Of a DNA stretch of 64,000 nucleotides, positions 47,561 through 56,043 are shown one piece after another. Made by a program: the position numbers and the translations under genes. This DNA is from Chryseobacterium oranimense (GTDB taxonomy: Bacteria; Bacteroidota; Bacteroidia; Flavobacteriales; Weeksellaceae), in contig NZ_FQWT01000005.1 of assembly GCF_900129755.1 (NCBI RefSeq), positions 248,001 to 312,000 of the forward strand, read 5' to 3'. How positions within the stretch are numbered: position 1 is the stretch's first letter; each line of letters opens with the position of its first letter. The notes under the pieces are model-generated. The model was not told the DNA's origin and made no database searches. It saw only the letters and a program-made list of their open reading frames with translations.

Positions 47561-48403
47561 TTATTTCATGTTTTTATTAATAAAATCAATGCATTTTTCG
47601 GTTATGATTTTAAGATGTTCAGGAAGTCTGTTTTCCGTCCAGGGTTCTTTCGCTCCAAAAGTATGATCTGCGCCTTCAACTAAAAACAGTTCCGAGTTAG
47701 GGTTAAGGATATGAAGATGTTCCGCATTTTTCACACTTACACTTTCATCATGGGTTCCGTGGACGATCAGCACATAGGCTTTTGCCATTTCCGTCGCTCT
47801 TTCCACATCGAAACGGTGAATATTTTTTTCAAAATCTTCATAAAACTGGTAGTAATGCGGCATTTCCTGCTTTGTCCTTCCATTCAGCACATAATATACG
47901 CCTTCTTTTTTCCAGTTCTCCAATGCCTCATCTTTTGGAAAGCGTTCCAGAGTATCTACGCTTGCCAGAGTGATCAGGCCGTTGATTCTTTCATCTTCAA
48001 ATGTTTTGATGATAGAAATCCCTCCTCCCCTGCTGTGCCCGATCAGAATAATCCTCTGGTCGTCTACATTCGGATCTTGCACAAAATGATCGATCACGAC
48101 ACCCAGGTCCGAAAGTTCTTTTGAATAATTATTATTTCCGAAAGCTTCCAGATCACCAAAATTGTAAGGATCTTCAATGGTTGTTCCGTTATGGGACGAA
48201 TTGAATTTCACAAAGAAAAAACCTGCTTCGGCAAACTTTTCCGCCATCAGATTCCAGGCTCCCCAGTCTTTGTAACCTTTGTATCCGTGTACAAAAATCA
48301 CCAGAGGCATTTTTTCATTGGTTTCAGAATATAGAGCATCAGCCAGAAAATCTCTGGTTTCTTTGTTTTCAAGTTTTATATTAAGCTTTTTTATCAGTTC
48401 CAT
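47561..48403 (-). CDS. alpha/beta-fold hydrolase
   Basis: A 280-residue alpha/beta hydrolase. The oxyanion loop is FVHGYKGYKDWGAW, nucleophile elbow GHSRGG (Ser), acid in VHGTHDESV and His in GADHTFG, so the Ser-Asp-His triad is complete. It resembles cytosolic acyl-peptide or serine aminopeptidase-like esterases; the substrate is unknown. There is no signal peptide. It lies between the Ivy-like gene (same strand, 53 nt) and the divergent HipA-like kinase. Confidence 0.85.
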   Translation of the reverse strand: MELIKKLNIKLENKETRDFLADALYSETNEKMPLVIFVHGYKGYKDWGAWNLMAEKFAEAGFFFVKFNSSHNGTTIEDPYNFGDLEAFGNNNYSKELSDLGVVIDHFVQDPNVDDQRIILIGHSRGGGISIIKTFEDERINGLITLASVDTLERFPKDEALENWKKEGVYYVLNGRTKQEMPHYYQFYEDFEKNIHRFDVERATEMAKAYVLIVHGTHDESVSVKNAEHLHILNPNSELFLVEGADHTFGAKEPWTENRLPEHLKIITEKCIDFINKNMK

Positions 48404-48511
48404 ATGAATATTTAATTACAATTCTTAGTTGTCGGCAAGGCTGAACTATTCACTTTACTCTAAATATATAAAAAAAATTTAACCCGGAAAACTTAATCTT
48501 CTGCCCGGCAA

Positions 48512-48546
48512 TTGATTCAATAGTATAAAAAATAACCTTATTTTTG
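48512..48546 (+). promoter_or_regulatory. promoter of the HipA-like/DUF3037 pair
   Basis: TATTTTTG (48539-48546) ends 4 nt before the ATG at 48551; TTG at 48512-48514 is 24 nt upstream, slightly long. The transcript probably begins at or beside the start codon. Confidence 0.45.
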
Positions 48547-48550
48547 CCGT

Positions 48551-49324
48551 ATGCTGGATTTAAGAACGGTAACCGTCATGCGTTACATCCTGCCGCTGAG
48601 AGAAGGCGGATCTCTTCCTGCTTTGGCAGAAGCTGATGATGATTTTAAATATGTACTGAAATTCCGGGGCGCGGGTCACGGAGTCAAAATGCTCATTTCC
48701 GAACTTTTGGGCGGTAAGATCACGGAAGCCTTAGGACTGAAGATTCCCGAGCTTGTATTTGTAAATCTGGATGTTGATTTCGGAAGAACAGAAGCTGATG
48801 AGGAAATCCAGGATCTGCTGAAATTTTCAGAAGGCCTGAACCTCGGTCTGCATTATCTTTCAGGTTCCATTACCTACGATCCGGGGGTAAAGGTAGACCC
48901 GCTTCTCGCATCAAAAATCGTCTGGCTGGATGCATTTATCACCAATATTGACCGTACTTTCAGGAATACGAATCTCCTGATGTGGCACAAAGAGCTTTGG
49001 GTGATCGATAACGGCGCATCGTTTTATTTCCATCATTCATGGCAGAATTTTGATGCCGCTGCAAAAACCCCGTTTAAATACGTGAAGGATCATGTACTTC
49101 TCCCAAAAGCAAAAATGCTGGATGAAGCAGATCAGTTTGCCCATGAAGTACTGAATGATAAGTTGTTCAGGGAGATTGTCAATTTAATTCCGGAAGCCTG
49201 GCTCCATTGGGATGATGCCGATGAAACCCCTGACGAAATCCGTGAAATTTATTTTCAGTTCCTGAAGACCAGGTTGGAAAATTCTCAAATCTTTGTAAAC
49301 GAAGCCAAAAATGCAAGAGGATAA
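48551..49324 (+). CDS. HipA-like kinase (HipA_2 type)
   Basis: A 257-residue protein with a HipA/PI3-4K-like kinase fold but no N-terminal HipA subdomain. A glycine-rich start (PLREGGSLPALAEADDDFKY) precedes the ATP-binding Lys37 in YVLKFRGAGHG; the catalytic loop is TNIDRTFRNTNLL (Asp134, Asn139, Asn141) and the metal motif is VIDNGASF (Asp153), so kinase residues seem intact. There is no HipB-like antitoxin beside it. The start of DUF3037 overlaps its last 14 nt. HipA itself phosphorylates glutamyl-tRNA synthetase; this shorter family has no settled target. Confidence 0.8.
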   Translation: MLDLRTVTVMRYILPLREGGSLPALAEADDDFKYVLKFRGAGHGVKMLISELLGGKITEALGLKIPELVFVNLDVDFGRTEADEEIQDLLKFSEGLNLGLHYLSGSITYDPGVKVDPLLASKIVWLDAFITNIDRTFRNTNLLMWHKELWVIDNGASFYFHHSWQNFDAAAKTPFKYVKDHVLLPKAKMLDEADQFAHEVLNDKLFREIVNLIPEAWLHWDDADETPDEIREIYFQFLKTRLENSQIFVNEAKNARG

Positions 49325-49694
49325 AATATACGAATACGCTGTTATACGCCTGGTTCCTAAAGTTGAAAGAGAAGAGTTTTTCAATATCGGGCTGGTGATG
49401 TTTTCCAAAAAGGAGAAATTTATCCGTGTGGAATTTTACCTGTGTCCGGATAAATTTAAACTGATGCACAGCAAGCTGGACTATGATGATGTGATCCATA
49501 ATCTTGAGAGTTTCCAGAAAATTGCCAATGGAGATAAAGAAGGAGGGCCTATTGCCCTGATGGATATCCCGGAACGTTTCCGCTGGCTGACGGCTGTAAG
49601 GAGTTCTTCCATTCAGACCTCCAGACCTCATCCGGGAAAATCCAAAGACCTGGAAAAAACGTTTGGTAAACTTTTTGAGGAGTTAGTAAAATAA
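49311..49694 (+). CDS. DUF3037 partner protein
   Basis: A 127-residue DUF3037 protein beginning MQEDKIYEYAVIRLVPKVER and with EFFNIGLVMFSKKEK, LDYDDVIHNLESFQKIA and a C-terminal WLTAVRSSSIQTSRPHP segment. It is encoded in the +1-shifted frame over the last 14 nt of the HipA-like gene, so the two are translationally coupled. The same pair occurs in other bacteria as far as I recall, and the partner's role, toxin/antitoxin, activator or adaptor, is not known. The sequence shows no DNA-binding motif. Confidence 0.8.
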   Translation: MQEDKIYEYAVIRLVPKVEREEFFNIGLVMFSKKEKFIRVEFYLCPDKFKLMHSKLDYDDVIHNLESFQKIANGDKEGGPIALMDIPERFRWLTAVRSSSIQTSRPHPGKSKDLEKTFGKLFEELVK

Positions 49695-49717
49695 CACTCC
49701 ACTACAAAAAGTATTCT

Positions 49718-50740
49718 ATGAAATCTTCAACCAACAACATATCAATCTACAGGTTTTTTACAAACCTGTTTTTTGTTCTTTTTTTAAGCTTTTTCAATTT
49801 AAGTTATTCACAAGGCTCACCTGAGCCTATAATCAAGAAAAGCAGTCTCCTGCCGGAAATATCATCAGCCTCGGAAAATATTGTTTATAAGACCAATGCA
49901 AAAGGAAATCCTGTTGCCCTGGATATTTATACTCCTAAAACAGTTTCCGGCGGTAAAATGCCCGTGGTTATTTATGTACATGGCGGTGCGTGGGTAAAAG
50001 GCGATAAAACAGTTACGGATAGCAGCTATATTGAGACTTTCATTTCTAAATTGCTCGACAAAAAATATGCAGTCATCAGCATCAACTATACGCTCCTGAA
50101 CGACAGCATTCACTTTCCCCTTCCTTTAGAAGATACCAAGGATGCGGTAAGATGGGTCAGAAAAAATGCTGCAAAATATAATTTCGACCCGGATAATATT
50201 GGACTTTTTGGGACTTCATCAGGGGCACATCTTTCGATGCTTGCGGCATACACACCTGATCATCAGTTTCCCGGAAGCACTGAGCTTTCTTCTTATTCCT
50301 CAAAGGTAAATTATGTGATAGATCATTACGGACCTTCTGATATGAATAAACTGCTTCATACCAGACTGGGAAAAGTACCCGTATTCTTTTTCGGCCTGGC
50401 AGCAAAGAAAATCGTAGATCTCAGGAGCAATCTCGTAAAAGGACTATCAGGATATGACATTAAAAAAGATAAAAACAAGGCGATAGAATATTTTAAAACT
50501 ATTTCCCCGATAACGTATGTTTCACAAGGTGTTCCTACGTTAATTGTCCAGGGAAATAAAGATAAGATAGTTCCTATGAAGCAGTCTAAAAAACTCCACA
50601 GAAAGCTTAAAAGAGAAAATATTCAAAACTCACTGATTATTGTTGAAGACGGCCTTCATGGCTTCAAAACCACAGATAAAAACTACCTGGACAAACTGAC
50701 TGATCAGATGGTGGATTTTGTTGATTCTCAACGAAAATAA
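49718..50740 (+). CDS. secreted alpha/beta hydrolase (carboxylesterase-like)
   Basis: A 340-residue esterase/lipase-type hydrolase with a signal peptide (about 1-32, NLSYSQ). The hydrolase core has VIYVHGGAWVKGD (oxyanion HGG), nucleophile elbow GTSSGAHLSML, and late Asp and His segments VQGNKDKIVP and EDGLHGF. This is the HSL/BD-FAE pattern, so an acyl ester is the likely substrate. It follows DUF3037 by 23 nt but is exported; it may not share its function. The periplasm is its predicted location. Confidence 0.87.
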   Translation: MKSSTNNISIYRFFTNLFFVLFLSFFNLSYSQGSPEPIIKKSSLLPEISSASENIVYKTNAKGNPVALDIYTPKTVSGGKMPVVIYVHGGAWVKGDKTVTDSSYIETFISKLLDKKYAVISINYTLLNDSIHFPLPLEDTKDAVRWVRKNAAKYNFDPDNIGLFGTSSGAHLSMLAAYTPDHQFPGSTELSSYSSKVNYVIDHYGPSDMNKLLHTRLGKVPVFFFGLAAKKIVDLRSNLVKGLSGYDIKKDKNKAIEYFKTISPITYVSQGVPTLIVQGNKDKIVPMKQSKKLHRKLKRENIQNSLIIVEDGLHGFKTTDKNYLDKLTDQMVDFVDSQRK

Positions 50741-50948
50741 ACAATATACATTCTGATTAAACAAAACAAATAACTAACTATAAATCAAAGTATAACAGTT
50801 AAAATCAAGTTCTTAAACTACAAAATTGCTAGATTAATATACATTTCATCATTTTTTATTCATAAAATAATTAACTTGGCTTTTGTTTAAATTATTCTTA
50901 ACAAAATATCCAATATTTTTAATTATTCATCCTTAAAAAACAGATGAC

Positions 50949-52790
50949 ATGGATTTTCTGAATAACACCAATGCGCTTACCCTGATTTTTGTATCGGTAC
51001 TGATCTTTGCAATCGCCTATCGTTTCTATGGTATTTTTATTGCCAATAAGGTTCTGAGACTTAATGATAAAAACACGACTCCTGCAGTAGAGTTTGCCGA
51101 TGGTAAAGATTATGTTGCCACCAATAAAAATGTACTTTTCGGGCATCACTTTGCTGCCATTGCAGCAGCCGGTCCTTTGGTAGGACCTGTTCTTGCCGCC
51201 CAGTTCGGGTATTTGCCCGGGGCATTATGGATCCTGATCGGATGCGTACTCGGTGGCGGAGTGCACGATATGGTCGTTTTATTTGCCTCAGTAAGGCATA
51301 AAGGACAAAGTCTGGCAACCATAGCCTCGAAAGAAATAGGCAAGGCAACCGGAACTGTTGCAGGTTTTGCTATTTTATTCATCCTGATACTTACGCTTGC
51401 CGGGTTGTCACTGGCTTGTATCAATGCCATGCATGAAGCTTCATGGTCGCTCTTTACCGTGGTGATCACAATGCCGATCGCAGTGATCATGGGTCTTATT
51501 ATGAGATACAGAAAAAACAGTGTGCTTTTTGCCAGTATTTTAGGAGGTATACTTTTGGTGGCAGGTATCATCGGTGGTCATAGCCTGATGCAGAACGAAA
51601 CAATGAATAATCTGTTTTCGTGGGATATCAAAACGATTTCTATTGCCATTCCTTTGTACGGTTTTCTCGCTTCCGTACTACCTGTATGGCTTCTTCTGGT
51701 TCCTAGAGATTATCTTTCAACCTATCTTAAAATAGGAACCATCATTATGCTTGCCGTGGGTGTGATTGTCATTCACCCAACCATTCAGATGCCTGCCCTT
51801 ACAGAGTTTATAAAAGGTGGCGGGCCTGTTATAGGTGGGCCTGTACTGCCTTTTATCTTTATTGTTATCGCATGCGGAGCAATTTCCGGTTTTCATGCTG
51901 TAATCGCAACGGGAACGACGCCTAAAATGCTTAATAAAGAAAAGGAAATCCTTTTTGTAGGCTATGGTGCAATGCTGGTGGAAGGTTTTGTTGCTTTAAT
52001 GGCTTTGATTGCTGCCTGTACATTAATGCCCGGCGATTATTTCGCCATTAACACCCCGAAGGAATCTTATGACGCTTTCCTTGCTGCGCACCCTTCCCTT
52101 CATGGGGTAGATATCGATTATTACTCACAGAAAATAGGCATCGAGCTTCACGGAAGAACCGGTGGGGCAGTATCTCTGGCTGTGGGAATGGCTCATATTT
52201 TCAACAAGATCCCCTATATGGACCAGCTGACTGCTTATTGGTATAATTTTGCCATTATGTTTGAAGCCGTATTTATTCTTACCGCCATTGATGCAGGAAC
52301 AAGAGTAGGCCGTTTCTTTTTGCAGGAAATGCTGGGTTCCGTCATTCCTAAATTCAATGATAAAAACTGGGTTCCCGGAATTATTATCAGCAGTCTTTTA
52401 TTTACTTTCGCCTGGGGATATCTGGTATTTACAGGCAATGTGAGCAGTATCTGGCCGTTGTTCGGGATCAGCAACCAGCTGTTGGCGGCATGTGGCCTGA
52501 TCGTCTGTACAACGATGCTGATCCGGATGAACAGAGGTAAATATGCCTTATGTTCTGCAGTTCCCGGAGTTTTCATGGCTGGAATTACTTTCTGGGCCGG
52601 ATATATTCAGGTAACAGCCATTTATCTTCCTAAAGAACAGTATTTGCTGGCCACTTTAGCGGTTACAGCCATGGTATTAATGCTTATTGTGTTCATCGGG
52701 GCTTTTATCAAATGGTACCAGCTTCTGCAGATCAAAACCACAGAAATAGATTTCTACGGAGAACCTGTAAAAGAACTTGTAGAAAGATAA
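50949..52790 (+). CDS. cstA: carbon starvation protein CstA (peptide/pyruvate permease)
   Basis: A 613-residue polytopic inner-membrane protein with about 14-16 helices, covering CstA family blocks NKNVLFGHHFAAIAAAGPLVGP, LAAQFGYLPGALWI, GGGVHDMVV, and ALSGFHAVIATGTTPKML-like (AISGFHAVIATGTTPKML). CstA takes up peptides, and relatives take up pyruvate, during carbon starvation. The length is shorter than E. coli CstA (701), as in many Bacteroidota. It has an intergenic leader of about 200 nt and is ended by a strong bidirectional hairpin. Confidence 0.92.
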   Translation: MDFLNNTNALTLIFVSVLIFAIAYRFYGIFIANKVLRLNDKNTTPAVEFADGKDYVATNKNVLFGHHFAAIAAAGPLVGPVLAAQFGYLPGALWILIGCVLGGGVHDMVVLFASVRHKGQSLATIASKEIGKATGTVAGFAILFILILTLAGLSLACINAMHEASWSLFTVVITMPIAVIMGLIMRYRKNSVLFASILGGILLVAGIIGGHSLMQNETMNNLFSWDIKTISIAIPLYGFLASVLPVWLLLVPRDYLSTYLKIGTIIMLAVGVIVIHPTIQMPALTEFIKGGGPVIGGPVLPFIFIVIACGAISGFHAVIATGTTPKMLNKEKEILFVGYGAMLVEGFVALMALIAACTLMPGDYFAINTPKESYDAFLAAHPSLHGVDIDYYSQKIGIELHGRTGGAVSLAVGMAHIFNKIPYMDQLTAYWYNFAIMFEAVFILTAIDAGTRVGRFFLQEMLGSVIPKFNDKNWVPGIIISSLLFTFAWGYLVFTGNVSSIWPLFGISNQLLAACGLIVCTTMLIRMNRGKYALCSAVPGVFMAGITFWAGYIQVTAIYLPKEQYLLATLAVTAMVLMLIVFIGAFIKWYQLLQIKTTEIDFYGEPVKELVER

Positions 52791-52814
52791 CCAGAATAAA
52801 CTAACATAAAAAAA

Positions 52815-52852
52815 AACAAAACCAGCCCGGAACATCCGGGCTGGTTTTGTTT
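52815..52852. terminator. bidirectional terminator between cstA and the TonB receptor
   Basis: A 16-bp stem (52815-52830 with 52836-52851), 5-nt loop, flanked by A and T runs. Confidence 0.9.
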
Positions 52853-52868
52853 ACTAATTATTATTTAT

Positions 52869-55595
52869 TTAAAAATTGAAGTTGAGCCTTGTAAACACAT
52901 ATCTTCCGTTCTGGCCAAACTGGGATGTTGAACGGGAATAGATAAACTGATCATTGTTGGTAGAGGCTGTAAGGTTTTTATCAGGATAAATATCAAAAAG
53001 ATTGTTTACTCCCAATGTAAGCCCTACATTTTTTGTAAACTGGTAGGCCAGTGAAAGATCGGTAATGATTTTATGCCCGATCTGCTGGTGTTCATTGAAT
53101 CCTACAACTCCGTCACCATTCACATCAATTATGTCTGCCCCTGTCACTTTTCCGAAATAGGTATTTCTAAGATAGAAACTTGCATTCTTCCATGTAAGGG
53201 TGTGGGATAAACTTGCTTTTACCCTTGGAACCGCTTCTTCCAGGTATACTCTGGATTTTTCGGAGAAATAGATCTTCTCAAGATTCGGTGACTGCAGAAG
53301 TCCTGAGGAATGAATATCCCCTACTTTCCTGGTTTCACTGATATTGGCGGCAAAGCTGTTATCCAGTTTCATGCCGGAAAATCTTACGTTATGAGAAATC
53401 ACAAGGTCTATTCCTTTTGTTTCCGTATCTATAGCATTGGTAAAGAACTGAGCTGCATTGATTCCCTGAGCATCTAAAACAGCCTGTGCAGCAGGAGGTA
53501 CTTCTGATCTTAAGAACTGATCTGTAAGAATGATCCTGTTGTTAATTCTTGTAAAATAACCGTCTGCTGTAAAAGAAAGGCTTGCAGAAGGAATCCTGTA
53601 AGTAAATCCTACACTGGCAGATTTAGAAGTTTCCTGCTTTAGTTTTGGCATTTCCAGCAACCCTGCAATTTCCGAATCATTGCTGAAAGTCCCTACTTCC
53701 AGAAGCTGGCTGTTGGTAAACAAAGTAGAAGTCACATTATAGTAAATCTGGTGGATGGATGGCGCTCTGAACCCTGTGGAACCAGCCAGTCTTACATTAA
53801 AATTGGGAGCCACTTTGATTCTTGAAGCCAATTTATAGTTAAATGTAGATCCAAAATCTGAATAATTTTCATATCTCGCTGCCACATCTACCAATAACCA
53901 GTTGGTAAAATTGAATTCCACATCTGCATAAGCTGCCACTGCCTGTCTGTTTTTATCTACAGCATTAACAGGTTTAAACCCACTGAAAACCTGCGATCCT
54001 CCGGGAAGTGCATTTCCAAAGAAATCTGTACCTCTCGGGCTGGTATTATTCCATACATTTCCTGCTGCATCATAAGTGGTGTAAGAAGCTTCATCACCCT
54101 GCGTTATTTTAAAATTCTCATACCGGTGTTCTGCACCAAATGCTACGTTAATCCCGTTCCAGACATCATATTTTTTAGAGAAATCCAGATTGATGGTATT
54201 CTGTGAAAACCTTAAGCTTCCAGCATCAAACTCATCAGGAGAAGCAAAACGTAAAGAGGTATTCCCTGTATTTCTGATGTTATAGGTAAATGAATTCTGT
54301 CCGAATGTATTACTGAAATCAATATTCCAGCCGTCCCAGTTCCCCTTGATTCCTGCTGAAAGCGACAGATCCTGGATATCCGTTCCGATCTGTGGCAGGT
54401 AACCGTCTGGGTACAGCCCTGTAAAAGTTCTGCTTTGGTTAGGTTTTCTGTAGAATCCACCTGAACTTCCGTGTCTGAAGCTGTATCCGCCGAACGTATA
54501 TACTTTCCAGTTGTCATTAACCGGAACCTCAATATTGGCAAAAAGCTGATGATTGTTCAGTTTGGACTGCCCTACCTGCATATTGAAATCTTTCCTGTCC
54601 AGTCCTCTGTACGCCAGTTCCTGATCTGTAAAATCTCCTTTTAATAAGCCTTGCAGGGCACCGATCGTATTGGCTGCCTGAATCTGGTTCTGAAACTGAG
54701 GAGAGAAATAGCTTACCCCCTGCGCATACTGATGGATATAATTAATAAGTTGCTGCGAATTGGGAACATTGTTGATATTGGAAAAAAGTGACGAAAGATT
54801 CACACCGTCATTTAAAGCACGTTTTTCAATAGCATTATATGCATTATAGATTGCCCCGCTTTCCGTGTCGGCTCTGAAGGTCGGATTTCTGAACTGTGAA
54901 GACCATGTGATATTATAAAAACCACCTTTATTCCCGATCTTATTTCCATAATTAAGGTCTAACTGAATATTCTGTCCGTCAAAGTTCCCGGTATGGTCAT
55001 TCGCAGTCGGAGTTAAATTTCCGCCATAACTTACCTGGCCGGTTAATTTTCCGATATCCTTTTTCAGTTCAAGGTTGATTACCCCTGCAATGGCATCTGA
55101 TCCATACTGGGCTGAAGCACCGTCACGCAGTACCTCAATCCTGTTCAAGGCAAATGAAGGAATAGAGTTCAAATCGGTTCCTACTGTTCCTCTTCCCGGT
55201 GTTCCGTTTACATTCACCAAAGCAGAAGTATGCCTTCTTTTTCCGTTCACTAAAACCAGCACCTGATCCGGTCCTAATCCTCTCAGCTGAGCAGGATCAA
55301 GATGGTCTGTCCCATCCGAATTGGTTTGAATGGTTGATGTGAAAGACGGAGCTACCGCATTCAGAATCTGTCCTATACTGGATTGTGGAAGTACCACCGA
55401 AGTTTCTTTTATATTGAAGACGTCCACAGGAACCGGACTGTCTGTTTTGGATCGTGCACCAGCTCTTGAGCCCAGTACTACAACTTCTTCCACCGCATTG
55501 GTTTTTACGCTGTCTTTTTCTTTTTCCTGTCCGAAAGCATACGTTCCGAGGAAAAAAAGTACAGAAGCAGATAAAATAGTCTTTTTATTTTTCAT
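52869..55595 (-). CDS. large TonB-dependent receptor
   Basis: A 908-residue outer-membrane receptor. A signal peptide (about 1-22), an N-terminal TonB-box-like stretch (EEVVVLGSRAGAR), a plug (LRGLGPDQVLVLVNGKRRHTSALV, IEVLRDGASAQYGSDAIAGV) and a large barrel ending RYVFTRLNFNF. The plug pattern (GLGPDQVLVLVNGKRRHT) is typical of a Bacteroidota/proteobacterial group of TonB receptors of unknown cargo. There is no SusD-like gene or CarboxypepD domain, so a SusCD pair is not indicated. The gene is monocistronic and ends at a bidirectional terminator. Confidence 0.9.
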   Translation of the reverse strand: MKNKKTILSASVLFFLGTYAFGQEKEKDSVKTNAVEEVVVLGSRAGARSKTDSPVPVDVFNIKETSVVLPQSSIGQILNAVAPSFTSTIQTNSDGTDHLDPAQLRGLGPDQVLVLVNGKRRHTSALVNVNGTPGRGTVGTDLNSIPSFALNRIEVLRDGASAQYGSDAIAGVINLELKKDIGKLTGQVSYGGNLTPTANDHTGNFDGQNIQLDLNYGNKIGNKGGFYNITWSSQFRNPTFRADTESGAIYNAYNAIEKRALNDGVNLSSLFSNINNVPNSQQLINYIHQYAQGVSYFSPQFQNQIQAANTIGALQGLLKGDFTDQELAYRGLDRKDFNMQVGQSKLNNHQLFANIEVPVNDNWKVYTFGGYSFRHGSSGGFYRKPNQSRTFTGLYPDGYLPQIGTDIQDLSLSAGIKGNWDGWNIDFSNTFGQNSFTYNIRNTGNTSLRFASPDEFDAGSLRFSQNTINLDFSKKYDVWNGINVAFGAEHRYENFKITQGDEASYTTYDAAGNVWNNTSPRGTDFFGNALPGGSQVFSGFKPVNAVDKNRQAVAAYADVEFNFTNWLLVDVAARYENYSDFGSTFNYKLASRIKVAPNFNVRLAGSTGFRAPSIHQIYYNVTSTLFTNSQLLEVGTFSNDSEIAGLLEMPKLKQETSKSASVGFTYRIPSASLSFTADGYFTRINNRIILTDQFLRSEVPPAAQAVLDAQGINAAQFFTNAIDTETKGIDLVISHNVRFSGMKLDNSFAANISETRKVGDIHSSGLLQSPNLEKIYFSEKSRVYLEEAVPRVKASLSHTLTWKNASFYLRNTYFGKVTGADIIDVNGDGVVGFNEHQQIGHKIITDLSLAYQFTKNVGLTLGVNNLFDIYPDKNLTASTNNDQFIYSRSTSQFGQNGRYVFTRLNFNF

Positions 55596-56043
55596 ACCCT
55601 TACATCAATTAATAGTTTATGCTTTTTTCGAGTGGCAAATGTATAGCAAATTTATTAGTCTACAAAATCAATAGACTTTTGTTTTGCAAAAAATGATAAT
55701 AGTCTTCTTCTATTGAACATTGAATGGTAAAGTTTTATAATATTTTGATGAATGCTAATTTTAGAAAATGTATTGTTTTAAACATGCATTTTTTTTAACG
55801 CAAAGTTTAATTTTAATAGTAAAAATCTTAAGAATGCAAAGAAGAGATCAATCTGCGGTTGATCGATTAAGCGACCGAATTACCCAGCAGCTTAATCAAT
55901 GGCAGAGCCATTCATCTTTGCTTTCCTTAAGATAACAGGGGCTGAAATTGAAACTTTGCGTTAAAAAACTCTGCAATTAAAAAACGGATCCTAAAAATAG
56001 AATCCGTTTTAAATATTATCATCAGTCTATGCAACTGATCGCT
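55596..56043. other. intergenic region holding a MITE-like element
   Basis: 448 bp between the TonB receptor and the helicase gene, with no protein gene. The receptor's promoter would be near 55596-55700. A structured element with terminal inverted repeats occupies 55791-55968 (listed separately). A hairpin ACGGATCCTAAAAATAGAATCCGT-like dyad at 55984-56008 precedes the helicase gene end and may be its terminator on the minus strand. Confidence 0.5.
55791..55968. mobile_element. MITE-like element with 18-bp terminal inverted repeats
   Basis: Perfect 18-nt termini TTTTTTAACGCAAAGTTT (55791-55808) and AAACTTTGCGTTAAAAAA (55951-55968). Inside them a second inverted pair (ATCTTAAG then GCAAAGA, and its complement near 55913-55934) and a GATCAA/TTGATC hairpin make the whole unit foldable. 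It encodes no protein. A target-site duplication is not obvious. Confidence 0.6.

Noticed and set aside
48551..49694. Classical HipBA toxin-antitoxin operon
   Set aside because: There is no HipB-type helix-turn-helix protein, and the kinase lacks the HipA N-terminal subdomain.
52869..55595. SusC of a polysaccharide-utilisation locus
   Set aside because: No SusD-like lipoprotein or glycoside hydrolase adjoins it and no CarboxypepD-like N-terminal domain is seen.
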